The notes beneath the pieces were generated by a model. The model did no database searches. It was not told the origin of the DNA and saw only the letters and a list, made by a program, of their open reading frames with translations. DNA of 64,000 nt from Rebecca billardiae RCC1528. Its lineage: Eukaryota; Haptophyta. The position numbers and the translations under genes were made by a program. Where the stretch lies: assembly GCA_965240325.2 (NCBI GenBank), contig OZ251255.1:372001-436000 (forward strand), given 5' to 3'. Shown piece by piece: positions 54,301 to 64,000 of the stretch. How positions within the stretch are numbered: position 1 is the first letter of the stretch; each line of letters begins with the position of its first letter.

Positions 54301-57070
54301 TTTGCTGCACGCCGCCGTGGCCGTGGTGGACTACCGGTCCGTGGACACCGACGACACCGACGAGTCGGAGCCCGTCGTCGGCGCGCACGCGTACGCCATC
54401 CGCTTCGAGAAGGGCTGGCGCCTCCTCACCTTCGCCACGCGGCCGCCCAGTGGTGCGGCGGGCGCGATGACGGCTGCGACGTGCACGGACCTCACGGTCG
54501 ACGCCTTCGCCGCCGCCGTCAGCCGGCGTGAGGTTGCTGCGTGCGAGCTGCAGTCAGCGCCGCCGCGGGCCATTGCGCCCCCCGTCCAGCACGCCGCCCC
54601 CGCGCTCCACGACTCGCCGCCCAGCCCGGACGAGACGGACGCGTTGCCGCCCCGCCCGCGCCGGGACGTGGTCCCGACGTCCACGGACGTGCTCATGGGC
54701 GCCTCCGCGGTGTGCAGCGCGCTCGGCATCGGGCCATGCCATTGGGCGCCCGATGGCGACCCGCCCGGGCTCATGACGAACGCCGCGGCCATCGCGGAGG
54801 CGGCGCTCACGTACGTGCAGTCGAACTACGACGTGATTGGGGGCACGGCGGCGTCGGCGGACCTGCTGCACACGCTCCACCAGATCATGGTCGCCGGCCG
54901 CCCGCAGCGCTCGTTTGACAGGCCTCTCCCCCGGCCGGGCGGTGGGACGCGCGTGCGCGTCGCAGGCGTCGTCGGCGAGCTGCCCGTCCATGAACAAGAG
55001 CTGATGCTCGCCTCGAAGCACACGTGCGTCGCGGCGGCCATCGCGTGCGCCTCGGCGCTCGTGCTGCGCGTCAAGGCGGCACACCTGCGATACGACGCCC
55101 TCGCCGACGTCAGCGTGGGCGATGGTGCGTCCTTCGAGGCGGCGGACTACCTCACCAAGGTGCGCATCGTCAGCGCACGGCTCGTCGCGCCCGAGCGGAA
55201 GAAGCGGCTCACCTTCGAGCTCCTCGCCGTCTCCGAGGATAACGCCGGTGCTTACGACCGCGTGCTCAACGCCGACACGAGCTCGCGGGCACTCCACCGG
55301 GACGAGGTGCTCGAGTTCACCTACGTGCCTTCGAAGACGCGCTCGTGGAAGTCGACGGAGGCGCTGTCAACGCACAGCCGCGCGGCGGCCGGCGACGACG
55401 CCGACGCCGGCAACTTCGGCACGCTGTTCTTCGTCCCGCACATGCGCGACCCCGTGAAGGCAGCCGCCCTGGCGCGCCCGCCGCCTGCCGGGACGCCACC
55501 TGCCGCGCCGCCCGTGGGTGCGATTGTGGACTTTCGCCCCTTGTGCATCAGCGTGTGGGCTGACATCGTCCCGTTCTGCCAGGATCGGCTCTGGACGCAC
55601 CCGGCGGACCCAGTCACCGGCAAAAGCAGCGGCGTGGACGCGCCGAAGATGTACGCCGCCGCGCTCCACAGGCGCGCGCCCTCGCTGGCGCGGCACGTAC
55701 AGGCGGCGCCAGCGCGCAAGCGTCGCCTGAACGAACGCGGCGCCGACGCGGGCGGCGCGGGCGGCGCCGCCGGTGGGCGCGTGGTGGCGCGCCGGCCGGT
55801 CGGCGACCCGGGCCGCGTCGCCGTCACACGGCCATCCGCCGTCGCGCGCGCACCCGGGCCACCCGAACAGGCGACGCGCATGTGCACCGAGCTCGCTGCG
55901 GCCCACGCCCAGCTCGCTGAGATGGTGCACGGCATCCCCAACGCAATGGCACAAGCGATCGGACAACTCGCTGCGAACGACGCCAAGCGCCAGAAGGAGT
56001 ACGAGGCCTGGCGCGCGGCGGACGACGACCGGCGCCGGCAGGAGCGCGCGGCGGACGAGGCCTGGCGCCAGCAGGAGCGCGCGGAGGCGGCGCGCCGACG
56101 CGACGAGGATCGCGCGGCCGCAATGAAACGTGACGAGATCGCGAGCGCGATGGTGGCGTCTATGCAGGCGTTGACGCAGTTCATGATGGACCGCAGCGCA
56201 GGTGGCGCACAGCCCGGCCCGCACGCGTCGGCGCACGCGGCGTGCGTCCAGCTGCCAACAGGCGAAGCACCGCACGGCGCGCACGCCCCGGCTGCGGGCC
56301 CGTCGGTGAGCGCTGCGTCCGCTGCGCCCACGTCGCGCGCACCCACGGCACGGCGTGGCGCGCCGCCGCCGGTCGCATTCGGCCAGCGCGCGCGGCGCCG
56401 AGTGCCGCCCCCTGACTCGCGTGTGCCCGCCAGGCCGCTGCACTGTCGCTCCGTGCGCCGGCCGCGCAGGCCGACGAAGCCCCCGCGGGCCAGCCCCCGC
56501 CGGCCGCGCAGTAGACGCCGACCCACAAGGGCGCGTCCTGACGTGCCCACGCGCCGCCCACAGGTGCGCGCACACACCACATCGGGCGGCGCCAGCCGTG
56601 CGCACGCCGAGCGGCGTGTACGCGCAGCCCTGGCTCAGTCGCGCCCGACCGCCCCCGTGCGCGCGCGCGCGTCGCGGTGGCGTGCACAGGCTGCGCGCCA
56701 CCCGGGGCGGCCACGCGGGTGGCCGCCACCGCTGGCAGCATCTGGCCACGAGCTCGGCACCCGGGGTGCCGGCGGAGTGGCTCGTCGGAATCGCCGTGGC
56801 CTGAGCCCGGTTCTCCGAGCACACGGCCACAGGCACCCCCCCGGCCAGCGCCTCTGCGCCACTCGCAGTGACGGCGCCACAAGGGCCTACGGCGGGGCCC
56901 GCCGAGAAGGTCTTAGCGCAGGTCTTAGCGGCATGCAAGCAGCGCCACGCGCGACAACACTGATACACGCCGCCGGGGGCCCACACTGTGCCGGCCCGTG
57001 CTATGTCGTCGTCAGCTCGGACGCAGGCCGGCCGGCCGGTGCCGTGAGTCGGCGCCTGTCGTTCTGTTAG
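51377..57070 (+). CDS. Transposon accessory protein with AEQG repeats and coiled coil; in-frame TAG
   Basis: One frame stays open from ATG 51377 to TAG 57068-57070 except for a single TAG at 51962-51964, in a hairpin loop inside the repeat tract. Parts in order: a basic N-terminus; a small beta-rich, Tudor-like segment ([31 protein letters not shown]); the AEQG repeat tract; Ala/Pro/Thr repeats (52690-53440); then a folded part from about 53580 ([54 protein letters not shown]). A strong coiled coil follows (56000-56170, [20 protein letters not shown]). No family is recognised. Coding character fades after about 56305; a GTGAGC...CCGCCAG intron (56306-56433) would lead to a better end at TAG 56512-56514. 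The 3' end is therefore uncertain, and the N-terminal 190 codons may be a separate exon or a pseudogenised part. Confidence 0.6.
51920..52530. repeat. 12-bp coding repeat (GCCGAGCAGGGC)n with an inverted patch
   Basis: About 50 units of 12 bp encoding the tetrapeptide AEQG and variants (AEPG, AGQG, AQPG, with KQ interruptions). Near the 5' end two units are inverted, forming a 22-bp hairpin: arms 51940-51961 and 51968-51989 with a 6-nt loop that contains the in-frame TAG. Confidence 0.93.
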
Positions 57071-60000
57071 CTGGCACCTGGCGTGCTCAGGCGGCGTGGT
57101 GCGCACTCAACGTACCCCTGCAAGGGTGATGTAGCTCGCATGAAGTGCGCCAGACGCCCCTCGTTGTTGTCGCGCGCCGAACGCGCCTCCAGGGGCGCCG
57201 TCGCCGACACCACCGCGCCGAAGTGGCAACGGCCGTCGTACACCACGGCCATCCACGTCGTGCCCAACTGCGTGACGTCCAGACGCTGCAAGGCGCGCCG
57301 CGTGCGCTCGTCACGCAGGCGCAGGTGCGCATGCGTGCTCACTGCGACGCTGCCCTTGCGCCCGCCGTCGTCAGTCCGCCGCCAGCGAAGGCCCGGCCGC
57401 GTCTGCACGGGGTAGAACCAGACGTTGTCGGTGAACGCGCGCCACGCCGCCTCCTCCGGCGTAGCCCCGCCGCGCAGCTCAAGGACCACCAGCGGCAGGC
57501 CCGTGGCGCGCGCCGTCGCGACGTGCGAGCCCCACGCCGACCACGCACCAGCGCGCGCCGCATGCGCGCCAGCGCCGTCGCCCGTGTACCGGGCGCCGCG
57601 CGCGTACGCGCGCGCCGCTGCTCCCAGCGTCCGCACGCCTCCAGTATGTCGCAGTGGCAGTGGCAGCACCTCCTGCCAGTCCTCGTCCTGCACTTCGAGT
57701 CCTTGGCCGGTGCGGGCCCGGGGGATGGATGCTGGCTTGACGCCAAGCATGCCGAGCGCGCTTGCCGCCGACGCCGTGGCCGACGCCGTGCCGAGCGTCT
57801 CGCCCGGTCCGTGCTCGTCCTCCCACGACGCGATGTACGAGCACACGCCGTCGCGCAGCGTCTGCGCGCGCGCGTTGGCGGCGGGCAGGTCGGCCCGCAC
57901 GCCACGCGTGTCGTGCGCGAGCCACGCGTGAAAGTAGCAGTCGCCATCGCCGGGAACGTCCTGCACGCTCGTGCCGCCGCCGAAGAGCTCGCGGATGGCC
58001 GCGGCGACGTTGCCGTCGCCATCCACGCCGCCGGGTGCTCCGGTCTGTGCACCAGCCCGCGCCTCGGGCGGCAACGCCGGCGGCAGGGGCAGCACGGGGA
58101 AGCCCAGGCGCTCGAGCAGGACCGCGGCGTCGTCCACCGGCGCGTGCACGTGTGCGGCGGCCGCCGGAGCCACCGCAGCCGGCGCAGCCCCGTGCCCGGC
58201 GGGCGCCGGCGCCGCCGCACCCGCGTCCACGGTGGCGTCCGTCGCCGCCGCGGCGCGCGGCGCGGCTGCGCCGCGTGGCGCGGCATCACCCGCCGTCACG
58301 TCAGCGCGGCATCGCTCCGCCGTCACGTCAGCGGCGGTCTCGCCCAAGGCCAGGCGCAGCCCCAAGCCCACGTCGCACCGCCATGCCCCGTCGGAGCCGT
58401 CGAGAGGGACCACCTCGGTGCCGAACGCGCTCGGGTCCAGCGCATCCACCTCGCACCCGCGCCGCCTGGACGCCAGCCTCACGTGCGCGTCCGCAGCCGG
58501 CTGGAACGCACTCCAGCGCGACGCCGGCAACACCCCGTGCGCGCGCGGGGTGGCCTGCGGCGCAACCACTGCGTAGAACTGCCGGCGAGGACACACGTTG
58601 CGCACGATGGCCACCCAGCCGGTGCCCATCGCCCCGACGTCGAGCGTGCGCAGGACGCGTGCGTGCGTCTCGCGTCCCAGGCTCAGGCGCGCTTCGCACA
58701 GCGGACGTGCGTCCGCGTGCGCGGCGCCTGCGTCGGGCGTGTCGGCGCGCCGGCGCTTCGCGCCGGCGCCCCCGCGAGCGCGTGGCGCCGCCGGCGCCGG
58801 CGGCACGCGCACTGCCGTCGGAGGATACCACCGCACGTGCTCACGCATGGCGACGCCGTGCACGTCGCGAGCTCGGCGTGCGTAGGCCATGTCGAAGACG
58901 AGGAGGTGCACGCCGGCGGCGCGAGCGACTGCCGCGTACCACTCAGGGCCATCGCACGTGTTGCCCGGGCTGCTGACGTACCCGTCGCACGTGTACTCCG
59001 CCGCTCGCGCTGCCAGCGTCACTGCGTCGTCCAGATCGCGCACGCGCTGGCCGGGGCTGTGCCACGACGACGAGTCGTCGGGGGCCACCATGCGCAGAGC
59101 CCGCAAACGCGCCTGCCCAGCTTCGTCGCCACCTGCGCTCTCCGGGGGAAGTGCGCGCACGTCAGCGCCGCACAAGCCGATGAAGCGCGCCTGCGCTCGC
59201 AGGTCCTCTGCCGACTCGGCCGGGCCCAGCGCGCCACCCCAGCCGACGGAGTGCTCGGTGGGCGTGGCATGCGCGTGCGCGGCCAGCCACGACGCGGCCG
59301 CCGCGCGCAGGCGCCGCGCGCAGCACGCCCACCACAGGGCCTCAAGCGTGCTGGGCGGACGCGCCCGCGCGTGCGCGTGCGCGAGCACCGCGTGCAGCAC
59401 GTCGTCACCGTCGGCTGGCACGGGCAACGGCTGTGCGGCGCCCGCGCCCCAGAGGTCGTCGAGCACTGCCTGGGCGCAGCAGAGCCGTAATCGGGCGAAT
59501 TCGGCGTCGTGGTCGTCTGCGCCGGCGGCGGCGTCGGCGGCGTGGAACAGGCGCACCGGCGCGTGGCGGTCATCGCCCGCGGCGCGCGCTCCAGCGTCGC
59601 GCACCGGCAGACCAGTGCGCGCCAAGTGGGCGACCGCGTCGTCCGCGGTGGCGACGGCTGTGTCGTCCGCGGCACCAGACGTGCCACGCGCCGTCCCCAG
59701 CAGGTCGGCGCCTGCGCGCGTTGGGCCCGGCGTCGGCACCGACCGCGCCGCCGACGATGGCCCCGCCGTGGACGCGCGGGCGCCCGCCGCCTGGCGCGAA
59801 GCCGGCGGCAGGCGCCCATCCGCGGCCGCACCGCCCGCGTCGTCGGCGGCGGCCGCAGTCCGAGGGCGCTTGGGCGCGCACGGCGCAGACGCGGCCCCCG
59901 CGCCCGCGCGGGAGGTGCCAGCCGCGGCGCCCGCCTGGCCTGCGGCGCCTGCGCCCGCGCCGCCGCCGCCAGCCAGGACGTCCGCCAGGCCCGCCGCCGC

Positions 60001-63000
60001 CGCCGCGACGTCGTGTGCGCCTGCGTGCGCCCACACGTGGGAGGCCGCGTTCGGAGCGGCGCCGCCCGAGCCCCTCGCGCCGCCACTGCCCTCGGCGGGC
60101 ACGGCGGGCGACGCGTGCGCGCGCGCCAGCTCGGCGGGGGCGGCGGCGGCGCGCGCAAACTGTGCCAGCACCTTGCCCGTCGTCGCGCTGGACGCGCCGA
60201 ATGCGTCACCGGCCGTCTCGCTGAGCGTGGGCCACGGTGCTGACAGGCCGCGACTGCACATGAACATGGCTGCCCTGCCCCGACCGATGCCAGGTATGCG
60301 CTGCAACGCCGCGAGCACTGCGGCGCTGTCGTCAGCGAGGCGCGCGTACGCCGACTCGGACTCCGCCGCCTCCGCCGGTGGCTCTGCCGCGCCCGCGCGC
60401 GCCCGAGGGACTCGCGCACCCGGTGGCGGTGGCGCGTGGGCGCCGGGCCACGGGGGGCGGAAGGGATGCTCAGTCGCCGCCAGCGGTACTGTGTCGCCCG
60501 TGGCCGGCAGCGGCTCCGCGGCGTGCGCGCGCGCGCGCGCGGCGGGCGTCGTGCCGGCGTCCGCGCCACTGCGCGGGCCCGTCGTGCCCTCAGGCGGTGC
60601 GGCCGGCCGCTGCGTGGCGGCGTTTGGCATCGGTGCCGTCGCGAAGCCCATGCGTACGCCGGTGCCGCCAAGTGCCTGCGAGGCGATCGCGCGCGCGCAG
60701 TGCCGGCGCGGGCCGCCGCGCGCGCCCGCGCCCGCCGCGGCGGCGCCGTCGCGCGTCTGGGCGGCCGCCGGCTGCGCGCGCCCGGGCGCGGGCGCCGCCG
60801 CGCCGCGGCCCCCGCGGCCGCCTGCGCGGCCCCCGCGCGCGCCTGCGGTGCGCGCGGGGTCGCCGCGCGCGGCCCCACCGCCGTGCTGTCCGCGCATACG
60901 GTGGTATGGCACGTCCTCCGGCCTCGCGCCGCGCGGCCCGTCGGGCGCCGCCGCCTCGCCCGCCGCGGCTGCGCGCGCTTCGCGCAGGCGCTTCCACGCC
61001 CCCGCGACGAGCAGGAAGTAGCAGCACGTGCACATGTACAGCCCGCTGTCCAGCGCGCCGAGGTGCCACACATACTTGCACTGCGCGGGCGAGTGGATGA
61101 AGCAGGCGCAGCCCTGGCACGCCAGTCGGGGGTCGATCGGCGGCGAGTCCGCCGGCCACGCCGCGCTGAGGTCCGCGGCCTCGGGGTCGAAACACGCGCA
61201 GCAGCGCAGTTGCGCGGCGGCGGTCGTGCCGGCCGTGTACGTGGCAAAGTGGCGACGTCGCTGGTTCGCAACCACACCCTCGCGGAGCGGGCCGGCCACG
61301 CGCACGAGCACGTTAGTGTCGTCGAGCACGTGCGTGTGCGCGATGCCGTACAGGTGCTCCGGCAGCCCCTCGAGCACACGCGCGAGCTCGTCGCGGTGCG
61401 CTTCGCGCACGCGCCGGGCGAAGTCGCCGTCCGGGGCTTGCTCCCTCAAGGGGCGCACGTACGACGCCGCGGATTTGCCCAACTGCACGCGCGGCGCGCG
61501 CGCGCGCGGTGCGCGCGGGTGGCGCGCCCCGGCGCGGCCCTCCCAGAACGCCAGCCGTCGCGCCGAGGACGCGGGCCTGCCCACGCGCGCGGGCACCGCT
61601 GGCATGGCCACGTACTTTTCGAGCAGGGCGCGCTTGGCGAGAGCGGGCAGCAGCAGAGCCGCAATGGCGTCCTCCAGGCGCTGGGGCGGTGTGATGACGT
61701 CGAGCTTGGTGATGGCCACGACGCGCCCGAGCGTGTCCACCCGGGTGTCGTTGGCGTCGCGCTCGACCCGAAGGCCCACCTGCGCGAACCACGTCTCGCA
61801 GCGCAGGTCCTGGGGCAAGCACGTGCCCATGGCACGGCCGACGGAGGTCGCCACGCGGCAGAAGTGCATGCACGGCAGGCGCTTGCGGCGCAGCAACGCG
61901 CAGCACCGGAACTCGTCGAGGTACACGTGGCGCGGCGCCGAGCCGTCCGTGGTGTTGAGCATGCGCAGGGCACCTGCGTGCGGCCCGTCGAGGACACGGT
62001 GCACTTCCACCTGAGAGAGCGTGCGCGCCGTGCTCACCTGCTGGCGCACGTATTCCAGGTGCCGTGGCGGCAACCCGTGCACCTCATCATCGGCGTCGGG
62101 CTTCAGGGCGTGGCGCACGGCGACGCTGCGGTGCGTCGCGTAGAGGCGAAAGAGGTTGTCGTGCAGGTCGAGCAGCATCCACACCGGGCCCTGCGCCTTG
62201 CGCACCGGCAGCAGCCAGTGCATGAAGGACTCCGCCGGCGCGGACGTCACGTAGCCGCGCAGGGACACCGGCGCGAAGCACGGGAAGAGCTCCTCGCGGG
62301 GGATGACGTCGAGGATGCGCTTGGCCGACTCTGGCATCTCCACCCAGGCGGCCTCCCACACCTCCTCGGTCAACGCGTCCACGCACGCGTCGAACACGCG
62401 CAGGATGGTGGGCACCTCGTTCGCCGAGTGTGCGTAGCCCGTGATGAAGGTCTGGCGCTTGTGGAACGTGCACAGGAAGAGGTGCCTGCGCGGGCACAGC
62501 AGCTTCCACGCGCCGCGCAGGCCCTTCTGGCCGTCCGAGATGGTGACGCCGTTGGGGTCGTCCCACACAGCCGCCCCGCCGAGGTGCTGCATGAGGTATC
62601 CGACGTGCGCGCACCACGAGTCCAGGCACTCCACGTCGACGATGTACGACACGCACAAGACGAACAGCTGCCGGTTGGCGTTCACGGCCAGCGTGACGAA
62701 GAGCATGCCTGCGTCGCGCGCGTGCGTGCGCGCGGGCAGGTCAGACGGGCGGGCGCTGAGGCGGCACGGACGCACGCGGCGTCGCGAGGGCGTGCCCGGG
62801 TGCGGCGGGCGCGCGCACCCGCGCGCTTCGCGCCACCGCTGGCGGGGCGGTGCAGGAAGCACGCGTCGCTGAACGCGGCCGTGTTGCCCTTCGCGTGAAA
62901 GTGCTCGCGGTAAAGCGCCTTGGCCTGCTTGGGCACGTAGTGGAAGCCACCCACTGCCTTCTTGCCGCGCACGTCAGCCAGCGCCTTCTGCACCTCCGCC

Positions 63001-64000
63001 GCGTCGGGGTTGAAGGCCGCGCGCTGCGCGCCCGCCGGCAGCCCCTGCTGCACCTCGTCGTGCACGCGGCCGAACATGGCCAGCAGCGCGTCCTCGACCG
63101 AGTTCTCGTGGAAGATGATGGGAGCGACCTCGTTGCCCTCCTGCGACAGCGACGCGCACACGGCCACGAGGTCGCGCGACATGGCCGTGTCGTCCCCGTA
63201 GATCTCGGCGCGCGCTTCTTTGTGCGCTCGCGCGATGAGCGATTCACCCATGGGGAGCTCTGCGTCCAGCTGGCGCGCGACCTCTCGTGCTTGCTGCGGG
63301 CCGTAGCACAGCTGCGCGTGCGTGGTCCCGCGCCGGGCCAAGCGCGCCTTCCAGTCCTCGACGATCGCCCGCCCGAGCTCGTGTTGGGAGTACGGCGTCG
63401 TGCGCACGCCCGGCTGGTTGGTCGGGCGCGGCAGCGAGCCGATGGGGTGTTCCTCGGACCCCTTGCCCATGCGCAGGTTGCGGCACATGGAGCCGTGCGC
63501 GACCGAGCGTTGCACGGCCCACGGCGGCGCGCCAAACGTGTCCACGTACTTCGACGGGCCCACCACCACCACGGACGGGCACCCGGGCGTGGGGCATCCG
63601 ATCGTCAGCTTGGCGCGGTCGACGCGCCGCGTCGGCGGCATGGCCCCCCGGTGCAGCGCGCACTCCAAGGCGTGCGTGAGCGCGTCGGCGAGGCGCGGGT
63701 ACACCTGGCGCACCATCGGGGGCTCGAGCAGGGTGGCGTCCGCCTTCACCTGGGAGTACGGGCGCGGCGCCCGCAAGCCCATTTTCCTCCACAGTGCCAG
63801 GGGCCGGAGCTCGAGGCGGTGCGCTGCCGCCGACGTGCTCGCCGAGGTGCTCGACGGCGCGGAGTAGCGGAAGTACCCGGCGTCACCGCCGTGGTGCAGC
63901 GACTCCGGCGCAACAAGCCGGGCGCCGGCCTGGCCGGCGCGGGGCTCGGCGGGACCGGTGGAGGGCGGCTGCGCGCGAGCGACGATGGGTGGACACGGCA
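57067..64000 (-). CDS. MULE-type transposase fused to zinc-finger, HhH and tandem OTU-like domains (5' partial)
   Basis: Two exons visible: from the right edge to 62819 and 62708-57067 (110-nt GTGCGC...GCAG intron, phase 1). About 2270 codons, open to the edge, so the N-terminus is missing. Exon 1 has a Cys/His cluster (IGCPTPGCPS, HGSMCRN) resembling a DNA-binding zinc finger, and FSDACFLH with the probable first catalytic Asp. Exon 2 gives the MULE core (GMLFVTLAVNANRQLFVLCV, VTISDGQKGLRGAW, HLFLCTFHKRQTFI, SAPAESFMHWLLPV) and a SWIM-like finger (CCALLRRKRLPCMHFC). Then come a PHD-like finger (CQGCACFIHSPAQC, MCTCC) and a helix-hairpin-helix (LQRIPGIGRGRAAMF). The first OTU-like module has ADGDDVLHAVLAHA, with Asp replacing Cys near 59402, and RRQFYAVV, with Gln replacing His. 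The second is canonical (VPGDGDCYFHAWLAHD, Cys near 57938; CHFGAVVS). Likely cut-and-paste transposase with a deubiquitinase-like module. Confidence 0.8.

Larger units (their letters stand above)
51377..64000. mobile_element. Large MULE-type DNA transposon with OTU domains (right end outside window)
   Basis: At least 12.6 kb holding two convergent genes: a plus-strand unknown accessory protein (51377 to about 56514/57070) and a minus-strand MULE transposase/OTU protein (64000 to 57067, incomplete at its 5' end). The pairing of a MULE transposase with a large unrelated ORF and cysteine-protease-like domains is known from big Mutator-like elements; boundaries and duplications are not visible here. 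Confidence 0.65.

Noticed and set aside
56434-57070. Last about 210 codons of the long plus-strand frame as genuine protein
   Set aside because: The Arg/Pro-rich composition is typical of an out-of-frame reading, and a well-formed intron leads to a better-coded end at 56514. Kept only as an alternative.

Overview
The window is nuclear DNA of a photosynthetic eukaryote with very GC-rich genes. Three things indicate this. There is a three-helix chlorophyll a/c (fucoxanthin)-type light-harvesting protein whose leader resembles a complex red plastid leader. There is a nuclear cytochrome c1 with a mitochondrial presequence. Most genes carry short spliceosomal introns (about 110-520 nt), most of them with a GTGCG-type donor. 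The best fit is a haptophyte (possibly Pavlovales-like) or another chlorophyll-c alga such as a pelagophyte; the species cannot be fixed from sequence alone. GC content is so high that long open frames occur on both strands, so genes were accepted only when domains, consistent splice phases or amino-acid character supported them.

Layout. 1-0.4 kb: part of a dispersed repeat (R1). 0.7-7.05 kb, minus strand: a multipass leucine-rich-repeat membrane protein, then a four-exon GH16 beta-glucanase with an EGF-like module and a C-terminal membrane anchor. 7.05-10.5 kb: intergenic, with a hairpin cluster and a 464-bp hAT-type MITE flanked by a perfect 8-bp duplication. 10.5-16 kb: an unrecognised multi-exon gene. 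16.6-18 kb: the light-harvesting gene. 19.2-22.3 kb, minus: a PLAC8-family protein and a coiled-coil protein. 22.3-29.7 kb: a repeat-rich interval holding an organelle-like hairpin mosaic, a long AT microsatellite, a large foldback structure with a nested insert, a broken OTU-like reading frame and a 25-bp satellite. 29.7-32.2 kb, minus: cytochrome c1 in seven exons. 33.3-39.0 kb: a NUS1-type cis-prenyltransferase subunit gene, whose last 54 codons are duplicated in tandem, head-to-head with a triose-phosphate/nucleotide-sugar transporter family gene. 39-48 kb: intergenic and degraded sequence, including a frameshifted gene between inverted R1 termini. 48.2-50.5 kb: a six-exon secreted/type I membrane protein with RTX-like calcium-binding repeats. 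51.4-64 kb: a large MULE-type DNA transposon with two convergent genes, running off the right edge.

The housekeeping genes belong to separate pathways: photosynthesis, respiratory complex III, dolichol synthesis, sugar-phosphate transport and cell-wall glucan turnover. Nothing suggests operons; the one clear shared control region is the head-to-head NUS1/transporter promoter. The most unusual content is the large transposon. It encodes a MULE transposase with zinc-binding, PHD-like and helix-hairpin-helix segments and two OTU-like modules, one of which has lost both catalytic residues. Its convergent partner is an unknown coiled-coil protein with a tetrapeptide repeat tract and an in-frame TAG in a hairpin loop.
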